Shown here: positions 32,957 to 41,532 of the stretch, piece by piece
Position numbering within the stretch: the stretch's first letter is position 1
Layout: each line of letters starts with the position of its first letter
Source of the DNA: Deltaproteobacteria bacterium
GTDB lineage: Bacteria; Myxococcota_A; Polyangia; Haliangiales; JADYYK01
Length of the DNA: 64,000 nucleotides
Assembly: GCA_020853705.1 (NCBI GenBank)
Contig: JADYYK010000086.1
Location: 1 to 64,000, forward strand
Direction of reading: 5' to 3'
Notes under the pieces: model-generated
Databases searched by the model: none
What the model was told of the DNA's origin: nothing
The model's input: the letters and a program-made list of their open reading frames with translations, nothing else
Made by a program: the position numbers and the translations under genes

Positions 32957-33721
32957 ATGGAGCCGCCCAAGGGTCCCAAGATCCCCAAGATCCCCAAGTT
33001 CGAGATGCCCAAGGCGCCGCCGCCCAAGCCGGAGAGCAACCTGCCTCCGTTGCCCGAGGGTGTGCCGCCAAAGAAGGTGCCCAAGCTGGCGTCCTTCGAT
33101 CCGAACGCGCCCAAACCGTTCCTGCAGAAGCACTCGACCCTGCTCAACCTGATGCTGCCCATCCTGCTGGTGGTCGGCGCGGTCGGCTTCGGCGTGTACA
33201 AGCTGTTCTTCGCCAAGGGCAAGAAGAAGCCCGGCATCGCAGCCGCGGCCGACGCCGGGACCTCGGGCCCACCGGTCAAGGTGTGCGACGCGCCGCCCGG
33301 TGAAGCCCCGCTGGTGGTCACCACCGACTCGGCCGAGGACAAGGCGCTGGAGGCCGCGCAGAAGCTGAGCGCGTGCGTCCTCAAGGCGGGTCGCAAGGAC
33401 GACTATGTCTTCCAGCTCAAGCCGCGCGAGGACGGGCCGTGCGACACCTGCCCCTGGCAGCTGGTCATTCGCATGGGCGATGCGCTGTCGGGCGAGACGC
33501 TGGATCTCGATCCGGGCCTCGACGTCAGCGGCAAGATCGCGTCACAGCCCTCGAAGACCAAGCCGGGCACGCAGGAGCTCAAGCTGACCCTGAAGTACGT
33601 CCGCGTGCGCGGCCCCGAGGAGTGCGTCTACACCATCAAGGGCTCGATGGGCAGCTTCGAGGTCGTCCCGGGAGACTGCGTCACGCCCGAGGAGAAGACC
33701 GACAAGGAGCCGGCTCCGTAG
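32957..33721 (+). CDS. Single-pass membrane protein, hypothetical
   Basis: A 254-residue protein: a Pro/Lys-rich cytosolic N-terminus with repeated PK(I/F/V)PK units (about 1-55), one transmembrane helix (about 66-85), then a periplasmic beta-rich domain with four Cys in two pairs (CDTCP and others) that may form disulfides. No family recognised. It is divergent from the channel, and its ATG has a TAAAGT box seven bases upstream. The PK-repeat N-terminus could bind a partner in the cytoplasm. Confidence 0.65.
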   Translation: MEPPKGPKIPKIPKFEMPKAPPPKPESNLPPLPEGVPPKKVPKLASFDPNAPKPFLQKHSTLLNLMLPILLVVGAVGFGVYKLFFAKGKKKPGIAAAADAGTSGPPVKVCDAPPGEAPLVVTTDSAEDKALEAAQKLSACVLKAGRKDDYVFQLKPREDGPCDTCPWQLVIRMGDALSGETLDLDPGLDVSGKIASQPSKTKPGTQELKLTLKYVRVRGPEECVYTIKGSMGSFEVVPGDCVTPEEKTDKEPAP

Positions 33722-33732
33722 TCTGTTCGGGG

Positions 33733-33754
33733 CTGCGCACCCACAGGTGCGCAG
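33733..33754. terminator. Hairpin after the membrane-protein gene
   Basis: Nine-base perfect arms (CTGCGCACC / GGTGCGCAG, loop CACA) 12 bases after the stop of 32957-33721. No U-tract follows, so termination is possible but uncertain. Confidence 0.45.
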
Positions 33755-33857
33755 GTTGTCGCCGGGGACGGCTGACCAGAGTGGTGGGGCGTGGTCTCCC
33801 GGCGCCGTGCCTGCAACCTGGCGAACTTCCGTTCCCGGCGCTGGCCAGACAGCTGCA

Positions 33858-34484
33858 ATGGTCGTGGTCATGCGCCTTGGAGTCCTGATCGTCAGCTGCG
33901 CCGTCGCCGCCGCCGGGTGTGCCTCGGGGGGCGTGATCATGGACGGCGAGGGCACCGGCGTGGACGCCCAGAGCCAGGCTCTGACGCAGGACGCCATGGT
34001 GGCAGCGCCGACGCCGGACGCGCGCGTGCCGCAGGTCGATGCCATGGTCGCACCGCCCGCAGACGCCGCACTGCCAGCGTGCACCGGTGGCGACGGGGCC
34101 TCGCTGGATCCGGCCACCGGCCACTGCTTCATCGCGTACACCACGGTGACGCGCAGCTGGATCGACGCCCGCATGGCCTGTGCGGCGCTGGGCCCGCGCA
34201 CCCAGCTGGCGACGCTCAACACGCAGGCCGAGACCGATCGGGTCAACACCCTGCTCGCCGCCAGCGAGGGCTGGATTGGCTTCGACGACAGCATGGTCGA
34301 GGGCAACTTCGTGTGGGTCACCGGCGAGCCGACCGCGTACACCTTCTGGGCTCCGGGCGAGCCCAACGACGGCGGCCAGAACGGCGAGGACTGCGCGCTG
34401 ACCAACCGCGCCGGCCAGGCCGGGCGCTGGGACGACCGCCCGTGCGCGATGAACTACGCCTTCGTGTGCGAGCGCGTGCCGTAG
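33858..34484 (+). CDS. C-type-lectin-domain lipoprotein
   Basis: A 208-residue predicted lipoprotein (signal ends AAGC, Cys21), an Asp/Ala-rich spacer, and a C-type lectin-like domain (about 75-208). The domain begins GHCF, has WIGFDD, the calcium/sugar-site EPN, WDD (the WND motif) and the closing C.MNYAFVCE with paired Cys. An EPN motif in animal lectins selects mannose-type sugars. Here it suggests calcium-dependent glycan binding on the cell surface. ATG 33870 is an alternative start four codons later. Confidence 0.83.
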   Translation: MVVVMRLGVLIVSCAVAAAGCASGGVIMDGEGTGVDAQSQALTQDAMVAAPTPDARVPQVDAMVAPPADAALPACTGGDGASLDPATGHCFIAYTTVTRSWIDARMACAALGPRTQLATLNTQAETDRVNTLLAASEGWIGFDDSMVEGNFVWVTGEPTAYTFWAPGEPNDGGQNGEDCALTNRAGQAGRWDDRPCAMNYAFVCERVP

Positions 34485-34499
34485 CTCGGCTGCGCGTCG

Positions 34500-35369
34500 T
34501 CAGAGCGGCGCGTAGCGGTCGCCGTCGAGGCGCGCGCGGCCCAGGGCGACCAGGCGCTGCAGATGCGCCGCCAGCGAGCGATCGGCCACGAAGTACAGGG
34601 CCGGCGCGACGTCGGCGTACACGATGGGCAGCAGCTCGCCACGGGTGGCCGGCCCGCGCGCCGCGAAGGCGCCCTGCAGCGCGGCCTCGACCTTGGCCTC
34701 GCGACCGAGGCGATGGGTGACGTACTCGTCGAGCTTGGCGGGAGCGGCGTCGTCGCGCGGGGCCGGACCGTGCGCGGGCAGCAGCAGCGCCGGCTCCAGC
34801 GCGCGCAGCCGGCGCAGCGAGTCCAGGTACTGGGTCATGTCGCCGTGGTCGTCGGGATCGATGACGATGAAGCCCAGGCCGGCGATCATGTCGCCCGCGA
34901 TCAGGGTCCGGGTACCAGCGTCGAACCAGCACAGGTGGCCGGGCGCGTGCCCCGGAGTGTGCAGCGCGCGCAGCTCCATGGCGGGGGCGCCGCCGCCGGC
35001 GGGCAGGGCCTCGATCTCATCCTCGGCGATGGTCCGATCGACGGTGACGAAGCCGGTCAGCAGCGCTGCCGTGGAGGCGTGGGCACAGATGGGCACCTGC
35101 AGCCGCTCGCGCAGGTGCATGGCGCCGGCGAAGTGGTCGCCGTGGTGATGCGTAAGGAAGATCGCGCGTACGCGCCGACCGGCAGCGGCCAGACCATCCA
35201 GCGCCTCATCGAGGGCTTGCTTCTCGTCGTCCCAGGGGCTGGCCGGGTCGACCACGATGACCTCGGGGCCACCCAGGATCCAGGCGCTGGTATGGGTCGC
35301 GGGGGGCAGCGTGGGCGAACGCAGCTCGACGCGCTGGACGCCAGGAGCCAGCTTCTCGGGAGTGCGCAT
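34500..35369 (-). CDS. MBL-fold hydrolase, LACTB2-like
   Basis: A 289-residue metallo-beta-lactamase-fold protein with the THHHGDH metal motif (about 90-96), a late HTPGHAPGH region and an Asp/His pair, plus a C-terminal winged-helix-like tail, the architecture of LACTB2-type endoribonucleases and related hydrolases. Start ATG 35369 immediately precedes the fold. The longer frame to 35492 is antisense to the next gene's leader. A TAGACT box lies seven bases upstream. Predicted cytosolic. Confidence 0.82.
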   Translation of the reverse strand: MRTPEKLAPGVQRVELRSPTLPPATHTSAWILGGPEVIVVDPASPWDDEKQALDEALDGLAAAGRRVRAIFLTHHHGDHFAGAMHLRERLQVPICAHASTAALLTGFVTVDRTIAEDEIEALPAGGGAPAMELRALHTPGHAPGHLCWFDAGTRTLIAGDMIAGLGFIVIDPDDHGDMTQYLDSLRRLRALEPALLLPAHGPAPRDDAAPAKLDEYVTHRLGREAKVEAALQGAFAARGPATRGELLPIVYADVAPALYFVADRSLAAHLQRLVALGRARLDGDRYAPL

Positions 35370-35430
35370 GGTTTGCAGTCTATCGGATGCCGGAGGCCGC
35401 CGAAGGGGCCACCGCTTGCCAGAAAACTCC

Positions 35431-35459
35431 GTGACGGAGGTGCGCCGGGGAGCTATCCT
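35431..35459 (+). promoter_or_regulatory. Putative promoter of the small gene at 35479
   Basis: GTGACG (35431-35436) and TATCCT (35454-35459) at 17-base spacing. A perfect 6-1-6 palindrome (35427-35439, CTCCGT-G-ACGGAG) covers the -35 and could be an operator. Confidence 0.4.
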
Positions 35460-35478
35460 CATACGTACAAGGATCGCG

Positions 35479-35784
35479 ATGGTCAGCGTCACGGCGCGAA
35501 AGATCCGGGATCACCAGGGGCGCGAACGCGCCTCGGGGGCCAACTCGGGCAGCAAGGTCTACACCGGCTACCTCATCAGTTACCCGGTGGTGGGCCGCGG
35601 CATGGTGATCTTCCGCGATCCCCATGGCCACCGCATGATCACGACCCCGGTCAAGCGCGTCCTGGGCGAGCCCGACGGTGACACGCTGTACGTCGAGACC
35701 GAGAACAGCGTGTACCACCTGACGTTCCACGGCGCCCCCCTGGTCCCGATGGCGGAACCAGCGACCGGCGCCTCGCGGCCGTAG
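35479..35784 (+). CDS. Small conserved-looking hypothetical protein
   Basis: A 101-residue soluble protein, basic at the N-terminus, with predicted beta-strands and several Gly and His residues but no recognised domain. The reading frame, promoter and codon pattern support a real gene. It ends one base before the stop of the convergent rRNA methyltransferase gene. ATG 35479 is favoured over longer starts because the region upstream contains the promoter. Confidence 0.6.
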   Translation: MVSVTARKIRDHQGRERASGANSGSKVYTGYLISYPVVGRGMVIFRDPHGHRMITTPVKRVLGEPDGDTLYVETENSVYHLTFHGAPLVPMAEPATGASRP

Positions 35785-36957
35785 CTAGCTGACCCGGCAG
35801 AGCACGAACTTCAGGTAGCGCCCCTCGGGGAAGCCCGGCGGCACCGGGTGGTCCGGCCCCTGTGACGCGCCGTGCAGCACGGTGACGCGGCGGCCGGCGT
35901 CCTGGGCCGCGCCGGCCAGCATGCGCTCGAACTCGGCCATGTCGACCAGCTGCGAGCATGACGAGGTCGCGTACAGCGCGCCCTCCTTGCAGGTCGCCAG
36001 CGCCAGCGCGTTGAGGCGCCGGTAGCCCTTGAGCGCGGCCTCCAGGTCCTTCTGCGCGCGCGCGAACTTGGGCGGGTCGACCAGGACCAGATCATAGCTG
36101 CGCGCCCGCGCCCCCTCGAGGTAGCGGAACACGTCGGCCTCGACCAGCTCGAAGGGGCCCACCCCGTTGAGCTCGGCGTGGGCGCGCGCCTTCTCCAGCG
36201 CGCGCGCCGAGACGTCGACGCCGGTCACGCTGGCCGCGCCACCGCGCGCCGCCGCCAGGGCGAAGCCGCCGACGTAGCAGTAGCAGTCCAGCACCTTGGC
36301 GCCGCGCGCCAGCGACCCGATGCGGGCGCGGTTCTCGCGCTGATCCAGGAAGGCGCCGGTCTTCTGTCCCGACAGCGGCTCGATCTCCAGCTTGACCCCG
36401 TTCTCGACGCAGGGGACGCTGCTGCGCGACTCGCCGCGCACCACGCAGGGCTCGGCGCTGAAGCCCTCGAGGGCCGCGAAGCCGCCCGCGCTGGCCTGGT
36501 AGATCGTCCTCGGGTGCAGCTCGGCCTCGAGGGCGTCGAACAGCTCCTGGGCCAGGCGCTTCATGCCCAGCGCGGTGAACTGGACGCATACGGCGTCGCC
36601 ATAGACGTCGACCACGACGCCGGGCAGACCGTCGCCCTCCGAGTTGATGAGCCGGTAGCAGCTGGTCTCGGCCGATGGCAGCCCCAGCTTGGCGCGCAGG
36701 GCCACCGCCTCGGCCACCCGCGCGCGCAGCAAGGCGGCGTCCACGGCCTCGTCGCGCCGGGTCACGATGCGGACGCGGATCTTGGAGCGCGGGTTGGCGA
36801 AGCCGCGGCCGATATAGCGGCCCTCGGAGTCGCGCACCTCGACGACGTCCCCGGGTTCGTAGTCCTCTCGCTCGCCGTCGACGGCTTGCGAGTAGACCCA
36901 GGGGTGTCCGTACCACAGCGGCTTGGCGCGTCCGCGCTTGATTGTCAGGGTGATCAT
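35785..36957 (-). CDS. rlmI: rRNA large-subunit methyltransferase (RlmI-like)
   Basis: A 390-residue class I SAM-dependent RNA methyltransferase with an N-terminal PUA domain (about 1-75) and a C-terminal Rossmann domain. Visible motifs: the SAM-binding CYCYVGGFALAAA, D..ARALEKAR (acidic residue of motif II), LVDPPKF (motif IV with the catalytic Asp/Pro/Pro) and a TSSCS segment with the Cys used by m5C methyltransferases of this family. The likely reaction is m5C1962 of 23S rRNA. Start ATG 36957 has GAAGGA as ribosome site and matches the family length. Confidence 0.88.
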   Translation of the reverse strand: MITLTIKRGRAKPLWYGHPWVYSQAVDGEREDYEPGDVVEVRDSEGRYIGRGFANPRSKIRVRIVTRRDEAVDAALLRARVAEAVALRAKLGLPSAETSCYRLINSEGDGLPGVVVDVYGDAVCVQFTALGMKRLAQELFDALEAELHPRTIYQASAGGFAALEGFSAEPCVVRGESRSSVPCVENGVKLEIEPLSGQKTGAFLDQRENRARIGSLARGAKVLDCYCYVGGFALAAARGGAASVTGVDVSARALEKARAHAELNGVGPFELVEADVFRYLEGARARSYDLVLVDPPKFARAQKDLEAALKGYRRLNALALATCKEGALYATSSCSQLVDMAEFERMLAGAAQDAGRRVTVLHGASQGPDHPVPPGFPEGRYLKFVLCRVS

Positions 36958-37001
36958 GGGGTCCTTCAGAGTCGTGTGGGCTGCTGGGAGTCCGGAGCCG
37001 G

Positions 37002-37035
37002 ACAAACTGAACCCGGCTTCGCGGGTTCGGTTTGT
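37002..37035. other. Long near-perfect inverted repeat between divergent genes
   Basis: Arms of 13-14 bases (ACAAACTGAACCCG / CGGGTTCGGTTTGT, one G:U-type mismatch) around the loop GCTTCG, in the 153-base gap between the divergent rlmI-like and ArsA-like genes. It ends in a TTTGTT run on the plus strand. Since both genes point away, it is not a terminator of either. It may be an attenuator, an operator or an intergenic palindromic element. Confidence 0.6.
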
Positions 37036-37110
37036 TAGCACGACTCGGGCGTGGCAGGCATCGAAATGACGCCCAAAGGGGGGACCGATTTGCTACCGTG
37101 GCCCGACATC

Positions 37111-38076
37111 ATGTCCCTGTTCGACCGGCGCCTGATCATCGTGATGGGCAAGGGGGGGGTCGGCCGCACCACGGTTGCTGCAGCGCTCGCCGCTGCGGCC
37201 GCCCGCCACGGCAAGCGCACCCTCTTGCTCCAGACCAACGCAAAGGAGCGTCTGTCGAAGTTCTTCGCCTGCGGTCCCGTGGGCGAAGAGGTCGTGCATG
37301 TGCGCGACAACCTGTGGGCGGTCAACACCAACCCGCGAGCCGCGCTGCGCGAGTACGGCATGATGGTCCTCAAGTACAAGACCATCTACAACGCGGTGTT
37401 CGAGAACAAGATGGTGCGCTACTTCCTGCGCGCCGTCCCCGGCCTCGAGGACTACTCGATGCTGGGCAAGGCCTGGTACCACACCACCGAGACCTCGGCT
37501 GGCAAGCCGCGCTTCGACCTCGTGATCCTCGACGGGCCCGCGACCGGCCACTCGGTGACCCTGCTGCGCATCCCGCAGGTCATCCTCGACACCGTGCCCG
37601 CCGGGCCGCTGACCAAGGACGCCAAGAGCGCCAACGACCTGCTGCGCGACCCCGCGCGCACCGCGACCATGCTGGTGACCCTGGCCGAGGACATGCCGGT
37701 CAACGAGACCCTGGAGCTGGCCAGCAAGGTCAAGGGTGTCCTGAAGATGCCGCTCGACCGGCTGGTGGTGAACGGGCTGTATCCCGACCGGCTGACCCGG
37801 CCGGGCAGCGCACGCCGCGTGCTGGAGGCCTTCGAGCACGCCGGCTCGCTGGGCGCCCTGGAGGTCGACCCGACGCTGTCGCCGCTGGTGGGGCCGGGCG
37901 CGCTGGAGCGCTCGCGCCGGCGCCTGAACGAGCACCACCTGGAGCGCCTGGCCAAGGAGCTGCCGTTGCCAACGGCGCAGCTGCCCATGCTGTTTGCACG
38001 GGATTTCGGCGCCGCAGAAGTGGACATGCTGTCAAGGATGCTGGACCAGCAGCTGGCCGCGGAGCTGGCCGCGTAG
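37111..38076 (+). CDS. ArsA/Get3-like ATPase, subunit with altered P-loop
   Basis: A 321-residue ATPase of the ArsA/GET3/SIMIBI class. The deviant Walker A reads GKGGVGRTT (13-21): the signature Lys14 is kept, but the P-loop Lys is replaced by Arg19 (codon CGC). Switch-like DGPATGHS lies near residue 140. No ArsA linker or Cys-metal site is visible, so arsenite transport is unlikely. Family members often act as membrane-protein targeting factors or regulators of metabolism. A second ArsA-like gene at 42136 has the opposite defect. The 8-G run within the P-loop codons could be a sequencing weak point. ATG 37111 begins right before the fold. Confidence 0.82.
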   Translation: MSLFDRRLIIVMGKGGVGRTTVAAALAAAAARHGKRTLLLQTNAKERLSKFFACGPVGEEVVHVRDNLWAVNTNPRAALREYGMMVLKYKTIYNAVFENKMVRYFLRAVPGLEDYSMLGKAWYHTTETSAGKPRFDLVILDGPATGHSVTLLRIPQVILDTVPAGPLTKDAKSANDLLRDPARTATMLVTLAEDMPVNETLELASKVKGVLKMPLDRLVVNGLYPDRLTRPGSARRVLEAFEHAGSLGALEVDPTLSPLVGPGALERSRRRLNEHHLERLAKELPLPTAQLPMLFARDFGAAEVDMLSRMLDQQLAAELAA

Positions 38077-38100
38077 CTGGGTCGCAGGGGGAGGGTGGCG

Positions 38101-38472
38101 ATGCTCGAGCACTTGCACTATGTGATGGTGGTGGTGTCCGACATGAAGCGGTCGGTGGCGTTCTACCGGGACGTCCTCGGCATGAAGCTGCGGTTCGAGT
38201 CGCCCGACTGGACCGAGTTCGACACCGGCAAGACCACGCTGGCGCTGCATGGTGGCGGCAAGCCCGGCCCTGCCGCGCATGGCCCGCCGCCGGCAGGGAC
38301 GGCCAGCCTGGGCCTGGGCACGCTGGATCTCGAGGCCGAGGTCGCCCGCCTCAAGGGGCTGGGCGTGCGCTTCGTGATGGAGCCCCAGGAGCGCCCAGGC
38401 GAGGGCATCAAGCTGGCGGTGTGCGTGGATCCCGATGGGCTGGGGATCTCGCTGTCCCAGCGTCTCGGCTGA
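38101..38472 (+). CDS. VOC (glyoxalase-fold) superfamily protein
   Basis: A 123-residue single-domain VOC protein: N-terminal LHYVMVVVSDMKRSVAFYRDVLG, a central TTLALHG strand with a His and the C-terminal VCVDPDG.GI segment. Two babg repeats make one metal-binding half-barrel, so dimers form the active site (His near 4 and 46, Asp/Glu near the end). The family includes lyases, dioxygenases and antibiotic-resistance proteins. The substrate is unknown. GGAGGG precedes ATG 38101. It lies 24 bases after the ArsA-like gene and may be in the same transcript. Confidence 0.78.
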   Translation: MLEHLHYVMVVVSDMKRSVAFYRDVLGMKLRFESPDWTEFDTGKTTLALHGGGKPGPAAHGPPPAGTASLGLGTLDLEAEVARLKGLGVRFVMEPQERPGEGIKLAVCVDPDGLGISLSQRLG

Positions 38473-38473
38473 G

Positions 38474-38488
38474 CTGGCCCAAGGCCAG
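38474..38488. terminator. Small hairpin after the VOC gene
   Basis: CTGGCC-CAA-GGCCAG, perfect arms, starting just after the VOC stop. There is no U-tract, so this is a weak candidate. Confidence 0.3.
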
Positions 38489-38495
38489 TGAATCC

Positions 38496-39494
38496 ATGTA
38501 CAATGGCGCCTGGGGCTTATCTTTGCTTGGCTTGGTTCGCTGCTCGAAGAGGGTGCTGGCTGCTCTGATCTGGGCGGCCGCGCTCCTGTGTGCACTGCCC
38601 GCCCGCGCCACCGCCGAGGGCCAGGCCGCGACGACCCCGGTGGTCCCGCCTGGCCAGCGCATCGTGCTGTTCCGGCTGGAGACCCTGGGCATGCCGCCCG
38701 AGATCGTGGCCCGGCTGGAGGCGCTGCTGCGGGTCGAGCTCGACCGCCTGCTGGAGCGGCCGATGCCGTCCCGGGTCGAGGTCGAGAAGGCCATCGCCAA
38801 GGACGCCACGCTGCGCAACTGCGCCGGCGAGACCGAGTGTCTGGTCGGCGTCGGCAAGAGGCTGGGCAGTGACCTCGTCATCGCTGGCAACGTCGGCGGC
38901 CTGGGCGACAGCTACGTGGTCAACATGAAGCTGGTCGATGTCGCCAGCGCGACCGAGAAGAACCGCATCAAGGTGCCGCTGCAGGGCAACGCCAACGAGC
39001 TCATCGAGGCGGTGCGCGTGGCTCTGGTCAACCTGGTCAGCCCCGAGAGCGTGCGCGGCAACCTGGCCGTGCTGGCCGACGTCAAGGGCGCCAAGGTGTA
39101 CCTCGACGGCCAGCTGGTCGGGCAGACCCCGCTGGCCAACAATCTCATCACCAACATCGACGCCCGCCCCGAGGAGCGCGACGGCAAGCGCCAGAACCTG
39201 CACCAGCTGCGCATCAGCGCCGAGGGCTACCTCGACTTCATCAAGCCCGACATCGAGGTCCGCTTCGGCAAGACCACCGAGGTCGTGGTCCGGCTGCAGC
39301 AGCGCGTGGTCGCGGGGCCAGGCGGCCTCGAGCTGCCGCCGGTGCACCGGCAGCGCCGGCCGTTTTACACCAGGTGGTGGTTCTACACTGCGGTCGGCGT
39401 CGGCGCCGTGGTGCTGGGCGTGGTCATCGGGCGTGCGCTGGCGGACGACGAACCGGTGGACTGCATGGCGAATCCGGCGGAGTGCATGCCATGA
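38496..39494 (+). CDS. PEGA-domain secreted/membrane protein 1
   Basis: A 332-residue protein with an N-terminal signal, a TolB-N-like region (about 55-160) with a conserved C..E.ECLVG....GSDLV.AGNVGGLG segment, a PEGA domain (about 195-275: VKGAKVYLDGQLVGQTPL) and one C-terminal transmembrane helix (about 295-315). The PEGA fold usually sits outside the membrane. The annotated ATG 38496 overlaps a TACAAT -10-like box, so GTG 38553 immediately before the hydrophobic signal is a credible alternative start. It is four bases overlapped with a paralogous gene. Confidence 0.7.
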   Translation: MYNGAWGLSLLGLVRCSKRVLAALIWAAALLCALPARATAEGQAATTPVVPPGQRIVLFRLETLGMPPEIVARLEALLRVELDRLLERPMPSRVEVEKAIAKDATLRNCAGETECLVGVGKRLGSDLVIAGNVGGLGDSYVVNMKLVDVASATEKNRIKVPLQGNANELIEAVRVALVNLVSPESVRGNLAVLADVKGAKVYLDGQLVGQTPLANNLITNIDARPEERDGKRQNLHQLRISAEGYLDFIKPDIEVRFGKTTEVVVRLQQRVVAGPGGLELPPVHRQRRPFYTRWWFYTAVGVGAVVLGVVIGRALADDEPVDCMANPAECMP

Positions 39495-40408
39495 CGCACA
39501 AGCTGACAGGTGCCCTGGTGCTGCTGCTGGCGGGGCTGGCGAGCGCGCAGCCGCCGCCGTCGCCTGCGCCGACCGGACCGGCGGCGACCGTGGCGGTGGC
39601 GCCGTTCGGGACGCTGGGCGTCGACGAGAAGGCGGTCCGCGAGGCCGAGAAGCAGGTCGAGGCCGGGCTCCTGGCGCTGGGCGACGTGCGCGTGGTCAGC
39701 GCGACCGAGGTCGAGAAGGCGGTCAAGAAGGCGCGCCGGCCCGAGCTCCTGCTGTGCGAGGGCGCGCCCCGGTGCCTGGGCGAGCTGGCCACCCTGGTCG
39801 GCGCCGCGCGCGTGGTGGGCGGTGACGTGGGCGGCCTCGGCGAGGGCCAGATCCTGTATCTGAAGGCGGTGCGCGCCAACTTCGATCGCGAGCTGGCGTC
39901 GACCACCGCGACCCTGGAGGGCTCGGCGGAGGCGCGCAAGGGCGCGGCCACCGCGGCGGCGTTCCGCTTGCTGGCGCCGGAGCGCTACGTCGGCTCGCTG
40001 GTGTTCGAGCTCGACGTGGCCGACGCGCAGGTCTATCTCGATGGCCGCAAGCTGGCGGTGCGCAAGGGCGTCCCGGTCAAGGGCATCGCGGTGGGCACCC
40101 ACGCGCTGCGCGTGACCCACGAGGCCTACCACGACTGGCTGCGCTTCGTGGACGTGCCGTTCTCGACCGCGCCGGTGCAGCTCGACGTGGACCTCGCCAA
40201 GTACCCCATCATCACCGACGAGATGAAGGCCGGTGGCCCGACGCCGATCGCGCGCCGCATCATCACCGAGCCGCTGCCCTGGTACCGGCGCTGGTGGGTG
40301 CCGGTGGCCGGCGGCGCCGTGCTGCTGGGCACCGTGACCACGATCGTCTATCTGTCGGCCAAGGGGATCGGCGCGGACGACGAGGTCCAGCTGGACACCA
40401 CGCCGTAG
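39491..40408 (+). CDS. PEGA-domain secreted/membrane protein 2
   Basis: A 305-residue paralogue of the preceding protein. It has the same layout: signal peptide, a TolB-N-like region with the C.GAPRCLGELATLVGAARVVGGDVGGLG counterpart, a PEGA domain (about 170-235: ADAQVYLDGRKLAVRKGVPV) and a C-terminal transmembrane helix (about 280-300). ATG 39491 overlaps the previous stop (ATGA). Both proteins would face the periplasm and expose a short cytosolic tail. They may form a pair that senses or assembles a cell-envelope structure. Confidence 0.72.
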   Translation: MTHKLTGALVLLLAGLASAQPPPSPAPTGPAATVAVAPFGTLGVDEKAVREAEKQVEAGLLALGDVRVVSATEVEKAVKKARRPELLLCEGAPRCLGELATLVGAARVVGGDVGGLGEGQILYLKAVRANFDRELASTTATLEGSAEARKGAATAAAFRLLAPERYVGSLVFELDVADAQVYLDGRKLAVRKGVPVKGIAVGTHALRVTHEAYHDWLRFVDVPFSTAPVQLDVDLAKYPIITDEMKAGGPTPIARRIITEPLPWYRRWWVPVAGGAVLLGTVTTIVYLSAKGIGADDEVQLDTTP

Positions 40409-40421
40409 CCCCCGAGCGGCG

Positions 40422-41435
40422 CTACTTCAGCATCGCGATGATCTTGTTCAGCTTGCTGTTGGCCGACGGGAACTTGCCGTCGCCGTAGTTCTCGGTGGCC
40501 TCCTCGAACAGCGACTTGCCCTCCGAGGACAGCGTCTTGCCCTTCATGCGCGCCGAGACGCGCGCGAACTTGGCCGACAGGAAGCCGCGATCGACCTTGA
40601 GGCCATTGGCCACCGCGAGCAGCTGATCCGCGGTGTACTTGGCCTTGCCATAGTCGCCCGCCTCCATGGCCTTGCGGGTGTCGTCCTTGAGGTTGGCCAC
40701 GCCGGGCGGCAGGTCGCTGTCGAGGATGCCCTTCTGCGACAGGATCTTGAGCGCCTTCTCGTAGGTCGGCTCGACGTCCTTCTTGTTGTACTTGGTGCCC
40801 TTGGGGTTCTCGACCGGGCCGCCCTGCACGATGACGGTGGAGCCGCCGCCCTGGCAGCCCTTGTTGAGCTCGGCCTCGCGCGCGGCGATGTCCCGCTCAC
40901 GCGACGCGAACTCGGCCTCGCGACGGGCGACCTTCTCCTCGCGGGCGGCGGCCGCGACCTCGCGCGCGCGCAGGGCCGCGGTGGGATCGCCACCGCCCCC
41001 GCCCCCGCCACCGGCCGAGACCACGACGGTGGCCTGATCGACCAGGTTGGAGCGCTTCTGCAGCAGCGACGTCAGCTTGGCGTCGATGTCGTCCTGCTTC
41101 TTGAGGAAGGCCTGCTCGAGCTCGCTCTGCGCCTTCTCGGCCTCGGCCAGCTCGGCCACGCGGGCCGGGTCGGGCTTGCGCGCGCCGTCGAGCTCCTTGC
41201 GCAGATCGCTGATCTTCTGGCGCCCCTCGACCACGGTGGCGCGCTCGCGCTGCAGGGCGCCGCGGGCGTTGACCAGCTCCTCCTCCTCGCCGTCGAGCTG
41301 CTGCTTCTGCGCGAGGACCGCGCTGACGTCAGGTCCTGCCGCGCCACCCCCCGGCTTGCCCGCCCCCGACTTCGACTTGCTCTTGCAGCCGGTGGCCACG
41401 AGGCCCACCAGCACGATCGCTACCCAGCGCCCCAT
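40422..41435 (-). CDS. Coiled-coil lipoprotein
   Basis: A 337-residue predicted lipoprotein (signal ends VATGC, then a KSKSKS run) dominated by a coiled coil (about 45-120 and 155-190, heptad Leu/Ala with Glu/Lys), interrupted by a Gly-rich linker and a Gly-rich Cys near 194. The C-terminal 110 residues are a mixed helical domain with repeated KALKILSQKGI-like units. Probably a periplasmic or surface spacer. Start ATG 41435 has TAAGAT six bases upstream. Confidence 0.72.
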   Translation of the reverse strand: MGRWVAIVLVGLVATGCKSKSKSGAGKPGGGAAGPDVSAVLAQKQQLDGEEEELVNARGALQRERATVVEGRQKISDLRKELDGARKPDPARVAELAEAEKAQSELEQAFLKKQDDIDAKLTSLLQKRSNLVDQATVVVSAGGGGGGGGDPTAALRAREVAAAAREEKVARREAEFASRERDIAAREAELNKGCQGGGSTVIVQGGPVENPKGTKYNKKDVEPTYEKALKILSQKGILDSDLPPGVANLKDDTRKAMEAGDYGKAKYTADQLLAVANGLKVDRGFLSAKFARVSARMKGKTLSSEGKSLFEEATENYGDGKFPSANSKLNKIIAMLK

Positions 41436-41441
41436 ACCCCG

Positions 41442-41447
41442 ATCTTA
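41442..41447 (-). promoter_or_regulatory. Putative -10 box, leaderless arrangement
   Basis: TAAGAT on the minus strand, six bases before ATG 41435. Confidence 0.45.
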
Positions 41448-41478
41448 GCGGATTTTGGGGAGTTCGGCGAATCAGGCC

Positions 41479-41499
41479 CCTCGAAGCGCAGCTTCGAGG
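41479..41499. terminator. Perfect hairpin downstream of the biotin carrier gene
   Basis: CCTCGAAGC-gca-GCTTCGAGG, nine-base perfect arms with a three-base loop, 34 bases past the biotin carrier stop on the minus strand and 44 bases upstream of the lipoprotein start. Likely terminator, but no U-tract. Confidence 0.5.
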
Positions 41500-41532
41500 A
41501 GTCCTGTTCCGCTCCGACTCCGGCTCCGGCGG

